NCBI RefSeq assembly: GCF_014642075.1
Contig: NZ_BMIK01000001.1
Location: 935,915 to 999,914, forward strand
Source: Parapedobacter defluvii
GTDB taxonomy: Bacteria; Bacteroidota; Bacteroidia; Sphingobacteriales; Sphingobacteriaceae
DNA: 64,000 nt
Direction of reading: 5' to 3'
Part shown: positions 26,623 through 34,844 of the stretch, in pieces
How positions within the stretch are numbered: position 1 is the stretch's first letter
Layout: every line of letters begins with the position of its first letter
Notes under the pieces: model-generated
Database searches by the model: none
What the model was told of the DNA's origin: nothing
What the model saw: the letters and a program-made list of their open reading frames with translations, nothing else
Program-made: the position numbers and the translations under genes

Positions 26623-26897
26623 TACATTTTCGCTACTGCTTTCCAAATATCTTGGGTGTTGTCGTACCTGATACGCCAAGTCTTTTTGGGAATATGGGTA
26701 CCGCTTGCGGTTGTATAGCAATCAATACGGACGACTAACTCTTCAGAATTCACTGGCTCGACCTCCGCGTCGGCAACCGCTCCATCGCTAAATTCTGCCA
26801 AGGCCGATACGGTTGTATGGTTCGGGGCAATAGCAAAAAAAAGTATTGCCATACACCCCGGATATACATGGGTGTCTTGGAAGCTGATTCTATTCAT
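26622..26897 (-). CDS. Hypothetical 91-residue protein coupled to osmC
   Basis: A short protein starting MNRISFQDTHVYPG and ending KTWRIRYDNTQDIWKAVAKM. No domain is recognised and no signal peptide is convincing, although residues 14-27 are moderately hydrophobic. Its stop codon overlaps the osmC start (TAATG), which argues that it is real and translated with osmC. Confidence 0.6.
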   Translation of the reverse strand: MNRISFQDTHVYPGCMAILFFAIAPNHTTVSALAEFSDGAVADAEVEPVNSEELVVRIDCYTTASGTHIPKKTWRIRYDNTQDIWKAVAKM

Positions 26898-26990
26898 TTT
26901 CTAACGGTTATTTCTCATCCCTTCAATTCACGCATTGAAAATTAAATTCAAAAATCGTCTTTTATACTGAGGCAAACAATAGTTTTTACA

Positions 26991-28304
26991 TTACTCTATT
27001 TCTCTTGGGGTGATTTTTTTATAAGCGACCGTCGACTGTCCGTCTTTCTCCTGGGTCCAAGCGATAAAAAGCGCATTGTCGGCTTGTATAATCACGGGAT
27101 GATGATTGTATGCATCGTCCGTTGAGATCCGGACAGGTGCCGAAGGATATCCCTTAACGATAGGATGCAGCAGGATATGCGATTTCATAGCGGTGTTATC
27201 GGTATTCTTTTGGTCGTGATGACCGTGCATCCCTCCATGCGTGCCCGGGTGGTGGGTAGTGGATGGCATGGGGCGGTCTTCGTAAACTACCAAGATCGAG
27301 TCTGTACCCATGGCGATGGATTGCGGATGGCTGCCCGTAGCGGTAAGCAATTCACGTTGGGTGAATCCGGTATGGTTGGGGGCGGTATGCGCATAGTAAA
27401 GTCCGGCGGATCCGCCCGCTGTAAACCACACCGCATGGATGCGGCCGTTTTCGGATGCCAGGGTAGGACCGGTATGCGGGCAGGCACGGATGGCCCAATT
27501 ATCGGCGCTGATGGTAGTCTCTGCGGCGAACGTTTGGCCATTGTCCTCCGAATATACATAGGCCATATCCCGTGCCTGTTCGCCAAATAAAGCGGCGGGG
27601 TACATCAAGCTTCGGTAGGCGACGTGGATGCTGCCCTTATCGTCTACGAGCAGGTCCGTGCGGCAGCACTCACATGTACCGCGGTGGAGAACAGTCTCGG
27701 CAACAAACCCGCTGTCGGCGGTGGTCGAAGCAAAATACAGCGTGGAGCCTTCGATGGATTTGTCGCGCCCATCCAGCCAAACGGCACCCACCTCGCCATT
27801 GTTAAGACGGGCGACGTCAAAAAAATTGCGCCCGTAGCGGTGGGCGGTGTCTGAATGCAGGAAATTGGGGCGGGACCACGATGTGCCTCCGTCGGAAGAA
27901 ATACTGAAATAAATAGCCCCGGCAAAAGGGTTTTCTTCGTGCAGGAACGGTTTGGCAAAAACAGCCACGATGGTGCCATCATCTTTAAATGCTATTTTAC
28001 CCATGCTTTCTGGGGAGGTGCCGATTCCTTCGGATCCAGCTACAGTGACAGGAGGAGCAAAGTCGCCTGAAGAAGCGTCATACGTTGCAAAAGCCAACCG
28101 ACAAGTGTTGTCGGTATGGTTTTTTTCGGTCCAGCAAAGTACAAGATTACCTTCGTTATCGTAGGTAAGGTAGGGAGCCGTGGCTGAGTGACCCTGCTCG
28201 ATCGCAATGGTTTTCGGTGTTTCCTCGTTGGGGCGCATTGGAGAGGAGCAGGCACCCAATGTGCCTGCCAGTGCCCATGCATATATCCAGTTATTTCTGT
28301 TCAT
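26991..28304 (-). CDS. BNR/sialidase-fold lipoprotein with a His-rich segment
   Basis: A 437-residue protein with a lipoprotein signal (WALAGTLGAC, Cys19). The mature part is a sialidase-like beta-propeller with Asp-box-type repeats (SSDGGTSWSRPNF, SEDNGQTFAAET, YDNEGNLVLCWTEK). The sialidase catalytic arginine triad is not evident, so it is more likely a binding protein than an enzyme. Two features suggest metal contact: CECCRTD near residue 215 and a His-rich loop HHPGTHGGMHGHHDQ near residue 360. It lies 9 bases after the TonB receptor gene on the same strand and is surely co-transcribed with it. The metal-binding idea is inference. Confidence 0.85.
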   Translation of the reverse strand: MNRNNWIYAWALAGTLGACSSPMRPNEETPKTIAIEQGHSATAPYLTYDNEGNLVLCWTEKNHTDNTCRLAFATYDASSGDFAPPVTVAGSEGIGTSPESMGKIAFKDDGTIVAVFAKPFLHEENPFAGAIYFSISSDGGTSWSRPNFLHSDTAHRYGRNFFDVARLNNGEVGAVWLDGRDKSIEGSTLYFASTTADSGFVAETVLHRGTCECCRTDLLVDDKGSIHVAYRSLMYPAALFGEQARDMAYVYSEDNGQTFAAETTISADNWAIRACPHTGPTLASENGRIHAVWFTAGGSAGLYYAHTAPNHTGFTQRELLTATGSHPQSIAMGTDSILVVYEDRPMPSTTHHPGTHGGMHGHHDQKNTDNTAMKSHILLHPIVKGYPSAPVRISTDDAYNHHPVIIQADNALFIAWTQEKDGQSTVAYKKITPREIE

Positions 28305-28313
28305 GTTTTTGGG

Positions 28314-30617
28314 TTAAAATAGAAAACTCAGGTTGAGGCCCCCGTAGCCATTACGAGTGGGCGAGGGATTGTAATAGGCGGGTTGCCCCCCGCCGTAGGC
28401 AACGGCATTCAGCGCAACGAATGAACTGTACCGTTGATTCAGCAGGTTATCCAGACCACCGTAAATCTCGGCTTTGATGCGTTTACGGATCACTTTCGTA
28501 TAGCCTATTTTGGCATTCAGCAAGTGGTAGGCGGGATGGTAGGCGGTATTGGTATCGTTCAGCGGGAGACGGTCGTTGTATAGGTAATTGCAACGGGCAT
28601 AAATGCCGACGGCAGTACTAAAATCAATTCCGGCGTTGACCACCCAAGGAGCTATACCCGTCAGGCGGTTGCCGTCATATGCCGCGGTAACGGCATCATC
28701 CGTATCGCGGATTTTGTAGTCGACAAATGTGAAATCAGCATACGTTATTGCTGCAAATGGCCGCAGCCGTTGTATCCATGAATTGTTTTCGTTGTTGACC
28801 GCCAGCCAGGAAAGCGCCAGTTCCGCACCGCGGTGATCGGTCTCGCCAGCATTGTGATAGATGGTAATGCCTTGCTGCACGGATTGGGCAATCAATTCGC
28901 CGCTCATATCCATTCGAAAGACAGCCAGGTCATAGCTCAGCCGTGAGTGGAACAGACTTCCCTTGGCATTAAGCTCGTAGTTAACCGCTTTCTCAGCCTG
29001 CAGGGAAGGATTGATACTGCCATCGACAGTCTTGATTTCCGATCCGGTAGGCGGGGTGAAACCGGTACTGACGCCAGCATGCAGACTCAGGGCTTCATGG
29101 AAGGTATGGCTCAGTGCAATCCGGGGTGTTGCCTGTGCATTAAACTGCTTGATACCGCTCTGCTCAGGGGCCAAATAATCGTGCACACGGTACTGTAAGC
29201 TATTGATTCCCAGTCCGAGGGTAAGCAGGGTCTTGGGACCAAGCTGGGTCTCCGACTGATAGAAAAGCGAATAATATGTATTTTGATTGTCTATGTTTGC
29301 ATTGATGGCACCTTCCGAACCCTGTTCATTGACGTACTGACTGCCTTTCGTAAGCCCCTGGTTGAACTCGGCGCCGATGCTGAAGACGGTGGCAAAGGCC
29401 GAGAAACCGGGATCGTAGGCGAAACGTGTACGCCCGCCGTAGCTCTGATAGTAGTTGCGGATATAGGCATACGCCAATGGGTGGTTGAGGTCGTAGAAAT
29501 AACTGAATAGGCTGGTGCTGTTGGTAAACTTATCGCTGAGCCGGTATTGCTGTCCGATGCCTACGCGCGTCCAGTTTTGATATCTTCCGGCTCCTTTGTC
29601 CACATTACTGAGGTTTGCCTGTAACGGATTTTCGGTCACCTGCGTTTGCGTAAGGGCGCCCGGTATCTGTGAGTGCTGAGTGGTACGATTGATCAATACC
29701 GTGATGATTTGCCTGTCATTGGGGAAAAATTGGAAATTACCCGTGATGAATCTGCGCATATCGTTGCTGTGAATACGGTAACCGTTGTACTCCTGCCAAC
29801 CGTAAGCCACATAGCTGTTTACCTTATCGCCGCCCGACCGATAGGCAGTAGCTGTCCGGTTGAGTCCGTAGCTGCCGGTGAGACCGGATACTTCGAGGCT
29901 ACGCTCCCCATAAGGTGCGCGTTGCAACTGGAAATTGATAACCCCTGCGGTACCCGCTCCATACATACTGGATGCCGGTCCCTTGATGATCTCCACGCGG
30001 CCGATGTTGTTGACATCCAACGCCTCGATACGCGTCGTCCCGTCCGTCTCTGTGACGGGGATGTCGTTGATATAGACTTTTACTGCACGGCTGCCCCAGG
30101 GTGATCGCACCCCGTTGCCACGTATGGAAATCCGCGAATCGGAAAGTGTACTTTGATCCATACGAACACCCGGAACGGTATTAAGTGCCGATTGCAAGGA
30201 CATCCCGTTTCCGCGCTGGATATCGTCGGTGTTTAGCAGGGCTACCGACCCTGGGGTCTCCCGGTTAACCCGGCTGTTTAGGCCTACGCGCACTTCGTCG
30301 AGTTGGACGGGATCCACGTCCAATTGAATGTTGACGTCTTTGTGCTCAGCTGTGAGCGAGACATGCTGTGTTTTATAACCTATCAGAGCCACTTCAATGG
30401 CTGCAGTCGCCTGCTCCCGGCTTAGTTTGAAGTATCCGTCTTTGTTAGACTGCGCAATGATCTGTCCGTCGTCATTACGGATCGTAACACCAGCCAGCGG
30501 CTGACGGGTTTGGGTGTCATAGATATGACCTGTCAAAAGGAGGTTCTGTGCTTGTACCTGTCCTATCCATACCGCGAGATACAGGAGGAAGGTCGCCCTC
30601 AAAATAAATTTATTCAT
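28314..30617 (-). CDS. TonB-dependent outer-membrane receptor
   Basis: A 767-residue siderophore/metal-type TonB receptor, not SusC-like: it is shorter and has no SusD partner. The signal peptide ends at VQAQ (about 23). A carboxypeptidase-regulatory-like domain covers about 25-105 (GHIYDTQTRQPLAGVTIRND). The plug, about 115-230, shows VPGVRMDQSTLSDSRISIRG and VEIIKGPASSMYGAGTAGVI. The 22-strand barrel ends in GYGGLNLSFLF with a terminal Phe. It carries a scarce solute, probably a metal complex, across the outer membrane. The neighbours are the His-rich lipoprotein (downstream) and a Cys/His-motif membrane protein (upstream, 99-base gap). Confidence 0.95.
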   Translation of the reverse strand: MNKFILRATFLLYLAVWIGQVQAQNLLLTGHIYDTQTRQPLAGVTIRNDDGQIIAQSNKDGYFKLSREQATAAIEVALIGYKTQHVSLTAEHKDVNIQLDVDPVQLDEVRVGLNSRVNRETPGSVALLNTDDIQRGNGMSLQSALNTVPGVRMDQSTLSDSRISIRGNGVRSPWGSRAVKVYINDIPVTETDGTTRIEALDVNNIGRVEIIKGPASSMYGAGTAGVINFQLQRAPYGERSLEVSGLTGSYGLNRTATAYRSGGDKVNSYVAYGWQEYNGYRIHSNDMRRFITGNFQFFPNDRQIITVLINRTTQHSQIPGALTQTQVTENPLQANLSNVDKGAGRYQNWTRVGIGQQYRLSDKFTNSTSLFSYFYDLNHPLAYAYIRNYYQSYGGRTRFAYDPGFSAFATVFSIGAEFNQGLTKGSQYVNEQGSEGAINANIDNQNTYYSLFYQSETQLGPKTLLTLGLGINSLQYRVHDYLAPEQSGIKQFNAQATPRIALSHTFHEALSLHAGVSTGFTPPTGSEIKTVDGSINPSLQAEKAVNYELNAKGSLFHSRLSYDLAVFRMDMSGELIAQSVQQGITIYHNAGETDHRGAELALSWLAVNNENNSWIQRLRPFAAITYADFTFVDYKIRDTDDAVTAAYDGNRLTGIAPWVVNAGIDFSTAVGIYARCNYLYNDRLPLNDTNTAYHPAYHLLNAKIGYTKVIRKRIKAEIYGGLDNLLNQRYSSFVALNAVAYGGGQPAYYNPSPTRNGYGGLNLSFLF

Positions 30618-30716
30618 ATGTTTTAGATGGACTGGACTGCTGCCAGCGATACCACATAATAAAACGGTAACCCAATTTTATCGGGATACGGTCATTAAAA
30701 TCCTATGAAGAAGAAA

Positions 30717-31085
30717 TTAGGCGCGTGGCGGATGGAATATCTTGGCAGGTCGCGAAGGGAGATGGAAAGGTAAATCGATCGTTTCGTGTTTTTCGATAGC
30801 GGAAGCCGGAAAAGTCAATACTGTTTTTTCTACCACGGATGCAGGTTGATAACTGATTTTCAGTGATTCCTTATCCGATTTCTTTTCTTTTTCCTCCGCT
30901 TCCTTGAGTTTCCTTGCTAAATAACATTTGCCATCGCAATGCAGCATGGGCTTATCTTTGTTTATACAGAGGTATTCGGCAATATAAGGTCGGTTTAACT
31001 CAAATGCCGCGGTAATGAGCATACGCGAAACGTTTTCCGCGAAAAGCGAACAGATGAGCAATAGGACGAGAAGCCGGTGAACCAT
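30717..31085 (-). CDS. Small membrane protein with a C-x9-C-x3-C/His motif
   Basis: A 122-residue protein. Residues 1-30 form a hydrophobic N-terminal helix or signal. The motif C40-INKDKPML-H49-C50-DGK-C54 follows, then a charged Lys/Glu coiled stretch (LKEAEEKEKKSDKESLK) and a Pro-rich tail. Small Bacteroidota proteins with a similar Cys-Asn-Lys...His-Cys-x-Gly-Lys-Cys motif sit near TonB receptors and metal genes; I know no proven function. A complete promoter ends eight bases before the ATG at 31085, so the transcript would be almost leaderless. An internal ATG at 31025 is an alternative but would lose the N-terminal helix. Confidence 0.75.
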   Translation of the reverse strand: MVHRLLVLLLICSLFAENVSRMLITAAFELNRPYIAEYLCINKDKPMLHCDGKCYLARKLKEAEEKEKKSDKESLKISYQPASVVEKTVLTFPASAIEKHETIDLPFHLPSRPAKIFHPPRA

Positions 31086-31092
31086 GGTGCGG

Positions 31093-31123
31093 CAAACTTA
31101 CAGTAAAAGTCGGACATTTGCAA
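31093..31123 (-). promoter_or_regulatory. Promoter of the Cys/His-motif protein-TonB receptor module
   Basis: On the minus strand TTG (31121-31123), 20 bases, TAAGTTTG (31093-31100). The predicted start of transcription is at or next to the ATG at 31085. Confidence 0.7.
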
Positions 31124-31154
31124 TAAAAATACTGGGTATACTCCTGAAAACGCC

Positions 31155-31162
31155 TACCTTTG
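31155..31162 (+). promoter_or_regulatory. -7 element (TACCTTTG) of the PfkB-family gene
   Basis: TACCTTTG followed by GCGCCC, a form also seen before tRNA-Leu in this window. The expected start near 31169 would leave a leader of about 17 bases to the ATG at 31186. No clear TTG element upstream. Confidence 0.5.
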
Positions 31163-31185
31163 CGCCCAAAATGAAAAATAATACC

Positions 31186-32106
31186 ATGAGTTTAGTCATA
31201 ATCGGCACTATTGCCTACGATGCGATTGAAACACCTTTCGGAAAAACAGATAAGATCGTAGGGGGGGCGGCCACGTTTGCTGGATTGGCAGCAGCCTATT
31301 TGTATCGGCACGTAAAATTGGTCGGTGTGGTTGGCGAAGACTTCGGTGATGATAACCTGAATATATTGAAATCGAAAGGTATAGACCTTGAAGGGGTACA
31401 GATAAAAAAGGGACAGAAGTCTTTTTTCTGGTCGGGAAAGTACCACAACGATATGAATAGCAGGGATACGCTGGTTACCGAATTGAACGTGCTGGCCGAT
31501 TTTGATCCGATCGTTCCGGATAGTTACCAGGATTGCCAATACCTGCTTTTGGGCAATCTTACTCCGCAGATTCAGTTGACTACGCTGGATCGGTTAAAAC
31601 ATAAGCCGAAATTAGTGGTACTCGACACGATGAATTTTTGGATGGACGTTGCCTGGGATGACTTAATGAAGGTGCTGAAGCGGGTGGATGTGCTTACCAT
31701 CAACGATGCGGAAGCGCGGCAGCTCTCCGGCGAATATGCCTTGGTAAAAGCTGCAGAGAAGATCTTACAGTTGGGACCGAAGTACCTGATCATCAAAAAA
31801 GGAGAACATGGCGCCCTATTATTTGGCGACGGACAGATTTTTTCGGCACCGGCGCTTCCTCTTGCAGATGTATACGACCCAACGGGAGCAGGGGATACGT
31901 TTGCGGGCGGATTTCTGGGGTATTTGGCTAAAGTGGGAACCGTCAACTTTCATAATATGAAAAACGCCGTAATCTTTGGCTCTGCGTTGGCGTCATTCTG
32001 TGTCGAAAAATTCGGTACCGAACGGCTGAGGGAGCTGGATAAAGACCTCATTGCTGCGCGAATTACCCAATTTACTGAACTCAGCAAATTTGAAATAGAG
32101 GGTTGA
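31186..32106 (+). CDS. PfkB-family carbohydrate/nucleoside kinase
   Basis: A 306-residue ribokinase-fold sugar or nucleoside kinase. The N-terminus is MSLVIIGTIAYDAIETPFGK, followed by GGAATFAGLAAAYL. The C-terminal PfkB signature DPTGAGDTFAGGFLGYLA carries the catalytic Asp at about 235. The start at 31186 is preferred over ATG 31171 and the longer frame, because homologues begin at MSLV and the promoter's -7 box is only 23 bases upstream. Its substrate is not evident. It converges on the cytochrome b5-like gene. Confidence 0.92.
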   Translation: MSLVIIGTIAYDAIETPFGKTDKIVGGAATFAGLAAAYLYRHVKLVGVVGEDFGDDNLNILKSKGIDLEGVQIKKGQKSFFWSGKYHNDMNSRDTLVTELNVLADFDPIVPDSYQDCQYLLLGNLTPQIQLTTLDRLKHKPKLVVLDTMNFWMDVAWDDLMKVLKRVDVLTINDAEARQLSGEYALVKAAEKILQLGPKYLIIKKGEHGALLFGDGQIFSAPALPLADVYDPTGAGDTFAGGFLGYLAKVGTVNFHNMKNAVIFGSALASFCVEKFGTERLRELDKDLIAARITQFTELSKFEIEG

Positions 32107-32123
32107 TAGCAATGCGTATTTGC

Positions 32124-32390
32124 CTATGCCAACATACCGACGATTTCGAAGCGTGCGAAAACTTCGTCGGTATGCGGTGCATCTTTCAGTTCATCGGTTA
32201 AATCCTGTCCGGCCCAATGTTCGTAGTGCATGCCCCTGAACCATAAACGGCTCTTCGTCACATCGTAGATATAACCACGGTATGCAATCCAGATAGCTGG
32301 CTTGTCTTGGCCATTTCGTAACGCTAATTGTGATTTTGAATAAACAGGTAAGCTTCTGAGCGCGTTAAGGCCGGTCATATCGGTACGCAT
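32124..32390 (-). CDS. Cytochrome b5-like heme-binding domain protein
   Basis: An 88-residue protein consisting of one short cytochrome b5-like domain: LPVYSKSQLALRNGQDKPAI, WIAYRGYIYDVTKSRLW, then GMHYEHWAGQDLTDELKDAP. The two His in HYEHWAG are the likely heme-pocket residues of the bacterial short form, which lacks the eukaryotic HPGG. It overlaps the end of the sigma-factor gene by 26 bases. An AAGAAGG sequence before ATG 32390 supports that start; ATG 32378 is an alternative. It may carry electrons or bind a ligand at the membrane, but there is no anchor, so that is speculative. Confidence 0.83.
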   Translation of the reverse strand: MRTDMTGLNALRSLPVYSKSQLALRNGQDKPAIWIAYRGYIYDVTKSRLWFRGMHYEHWAGQDLTDELKDAPHTDEVFARFEIVGMLA

Positions 32391-32880
32391 TCAGGGCCTT
32401 CTTCATGGTTCGCCGTGCTACGTGGATACGGGTTTTAACGGTTCCGATCGGAATTTGCAGGTGTTCGGAAATTTCGTGATATTTATATCCTTCAAAATAC
32501 ATACTGAAGGGAATATAGTACTCATCTGACAACTCAGCCATGGCACCTTTGATATCTTCCATCACAAATTTATTCTCACCGGCATTCTTAGTAGCGCTGT
32601 AGGCTAAGTGCGCGCTTGGAATTTCCTCGGACTGCGAAACGAAGCTGTTCGTTTTCACAAATCGCCGGTAATTATTGATGAAAGTATTTTTCATGATCGT
32701 ATACAACCATCCCTTGAGATTGGTGCCTTCCTTGAACTTGCCGTGATACGTTACCGCTTTCAGCATGGTATCCTGAACCAGGTCGTTTGCATCTTCGTCG
32801 TCGCGGGTAAAATGCAGTGCATATCCTCGCAAGGATTCCGTATGCTGCACCACTAAAGTGTTAAACTCAAATCTCGTCAT
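32365..32880 (-). CDS. ECF-type RNA polymerase sigma factor
   Basis: A 171-residue sigma factor of the short Bacteroidota ECF type. Region 2 is at about 10-80 (DDEDANDLVQDTMLKAVTYH, GWLYTIMKNTFINNYRR). Region 4 is at about 115-165 (LSDEYYIPFSMYFEGYKYHE, then an HTH with LQIPIGTVKTRIHVAR). Unlike the other two sigma factors here it has no fecR next to it. It overlaps the cytochrome b5-like gene, so both are made from one message. The promoter region 32881-33085 is AT-rich with no clear consensus. Confidence 0.95.
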   Translation of the reverse strand: MTRFEFNTLVVQHTESLRGYALHFTRDDEDANDLVQDTMLKAVTYHGKFKEGTNLKGWLYTIMKNTFINNYRRFVKTNSFVSQSEEIPSAHLAYSATKNAGENKFVMEDIKGAMAELSDEYYIPFSMYFEGYKYHEISEHLQIPIGTVKTRIHVARRTMKKALNAYRYDRP

Positions 32881-33085
32881 CTTTTTACGGTTTAAGGGAT
32901 TCCAAGTTAGGGCTTGAACTCCGGGTTAAACAATTTTATGATACAAAATAAGCGGTCGCAAATGCTTATTTAAGAAAATTGACGTTGTAGTCTAATTAGT
33001 GTCGTGTTTGTTACTGCAAGGATCGTGCTAAAGAAGAACGGATTGCTTAATTACCAAGCTAATATACAGTATATTTTTATTAATA

Positions 33086-34114
33086 TCATATAATATTTAC
33101 TTCTCGTTCTAACCGGATATTAAATTTTTTCTCAACATCCTGTATGATTTGCTCTGATAAGTTGTAAATATCTGATCCAGAAGCATTTTTGTGGTTTACT
33201 AATACGAGAGCTTGATTTTTCCAGGTACCTGCATCACCCACGCGTTTTCCTTTCCATCCGCATTGTTCGATGAGCCATCCCGCAGCGAGTTTGACATGGC
33301 TTTCACCTACGGGGTAGGACACGAAATTTATGTCCTGGAAAGTAAACTGTAGCTGTTGCAAATGCTGTACGGTTACAATCGGATTTTTGAAAAAGCTGCC
33401 CGAATTGCCGATGGTGGAAGGGTCTGGCAGCTTATCGGTGCGGATAGCCGATACCACCTCAGCGATATCCTTAATAGTAGGATCGGTAATGTTCCGCTTT
33501 GCCAATTCGACTTGGATAGCGCCATATGAGGTGTTGATAGCAGGATTGAGCGATAGCCTGAGCGTCACCTGTGTAATGATGTAACGACCTTTGGCTTCTT
33601 TTTTAAACAGACTTTCACGATAGGAAAACTGACAATCTTCTTTCGTAAATGTGGAAATCCCCCCACTTTTTGTGTCGAATACGCGACAACTGACAAAGAC
33701 GTCTTTTAATTCCGCACCGTATGCACCGATGTTCTGAACGGGAGCAGCTCCCACTGTACCGGGAATGAGTGCCATATTTTCTATGCCCGCGAAATTACGG
33801 TTAACACAATACCACACCAGATCATTCCAGATCACTCCCGCTCCGGCCGTAACCCATACTTCGGTATCTGATATCCGGTGGTTGATCCCCGGAATGGCGA
33901 TCCGGATTACCAATCCGTCGAAATCCTTCGTAAATAAGACATTGCTTCCGCCGCCCAAAACGAGAAAGGGACGTTGCGTTACGTCTCTCCGGCTACCAAA
34001 AAAGTGGATGAGCGCCTCCTCGGATTCAATTTCAATAAACTGTGCGGCAAATGCAGGTACGCCAAATGTGTTGTATGCTTTAAGTGGAAAATGTTCTTTA
34101 ATCGAAAACTGCAT
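33086..34114 (-). CDS. murB: UDP-N-acetylmuramate dehydrogenase
   Basis: The 342-residue flavoenzyme that reduces UDP-GlcNAc-enolpyruvate to UDP-MurNAc with NADPH in peptidoglycan synthesis. It shows the FAD-binding block VLGGGSNVLFTKDFDGLVI, PGTVGAAPVQNIGAYGAEL, SYRESLFK, and the catalytic-site GNSGSFFKNPIV with its conserved Ser. The C-terminal AAGWLIEQCGWKGKRVGDAG is typical of the long type-I enzyme. Start MQFSIKEHFPLKAYNTFGV is the family form. Divergent from the tetR gene. Cytosolic and expected to be essential. Confidence 0.96.
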   Translation of the reverse strand: MQFSIKEHFPLKAYNTFGVPAFAAQFIEIESEEALIHFFGSRRDVTQRPFLVLGGGSNVLFTKDFDGLVIRIAIPGINHRISDTEVWVTAGAGVIWNDLVWYCVNRNFAGIENMALIPGTVGAAPVQNIGAYGAELKDVFVSCRVFDTKSGGISTFTKEDCQFSYRESLFKKEAKGRYIITQVTLRLSLNPAINTSYGAIQVELAKRNITDPTIKDIAEVVSAIRTDKLPDPSTIGNSGSFFKNPIVTVQHLQQLQFTFQDINFVSYPVGESHVKLAAGWLIEQCGWKGKRVGDAGTWKNQALVLVNHKNASGSDIYNLSEQIIQDVEKKFNIRLEREVNII

Positions 34115-34229
34115 TGAATTTTGACTAATTTTTTCAATTATTCAAATAAATATGTATCTTTAACATATTATCTTTAACGGCCAAAGATAAGCGATTGACC
34201 TGATAGCACAACTAAGGTAATGGTATTGT

Positions 34230-34844
34230 ATGATAAACGCAGATAAAAAGCGTACACAGATTTTGGAAGCGGCTACCCGCCGGTTTGCACATTTCGGGTT
34301 GGCAAAAACCACGATGTCTGAGATTGCACAGGATCTTTCATTTTCAAAAGCACTGTTGTATTATTATTTTCCGGATAAAAATGCGTTGTATGCCGCTGTA
34401 TTGGAGCATGTCATAGCACAATCGTTTGAGGAGATGGAGAAACAACTGTCGTCCATTTCAGATTGTCAGCAGGCCATGATGTTTATGCTGGACAAGCGGA
34501 TTGCTTTTGTTACCAAATATTATAATCTGCTTGAAAATTCGATATCTGCCGTGCAACAGATACCCGACGAAATGGCCTGTGTACTGGCGGATTCCAAAGA
34601 CAAGGAAATAGCGTTAATCCGGGATATCCTTCAAAAAGGAGTAGATACCGGTCAACTGGTCATTGAAGATGTCCAGGAAACTGCAGAAATCATCCTGTTT
34701 GCCCTGGTGGGCATGCGGTTCAGTATATTGAAAGATCTGAAAGGCGTCTTATTTCCTACCAAAGACGAGTTTGATCACATACTGCAACTTCAGAAGAAAA
34801 TGGTAACGGTATTTTTAAAAGGGTTGGCCTCCCCATCGCATTAA
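34230..34844 (+). CDS. TetR/AcrR-family transcriptional regulator
   Basis: A 204-residue regulator. The N-terminal DNA-binding domain (about 8-58) contains the helix-turn-helix TMSEIAQDLSFSKALLYYYF followed by PDKNALYAAVLEHV. The rest is an all-helical ligand and dimer domain of no recognised subgroup. It is divergent from murB and convergent, with four overlapping bases, on the ypdA-like gene. Its target is unclear; no obvious efflux gene is adjacent. TATCTTTA occurs twice in the upstream spacer (34140-34185) as a possible promoter. Confidence 0.92.
   Translation: MINADKKRTQILEAATRRFAHFGLAKTTMSEIAQDLSFSKALLYYYFPDKNALYAAVLEHVIAQSFEEMEKQLSSISDCQQAMMFMLDKRIAFVTKYYNLLENSISAVQQIPDEMACVLADSKDKEIALIRDILQKGVDTGQLVIEDVQETAEIILFALVGMRFSILKDLKGVLFPTKDEFDHILQLQKKMVTVFLKGLASPSH

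Noticed and set aside
26991-28304. BNR lipoprotein as an active sialidase
   Set aside because: Asp-box repeats are present, but the arginine triad and the catalytic Tyr/Glu arrangement were not found, so enzyme activity is not claimed.
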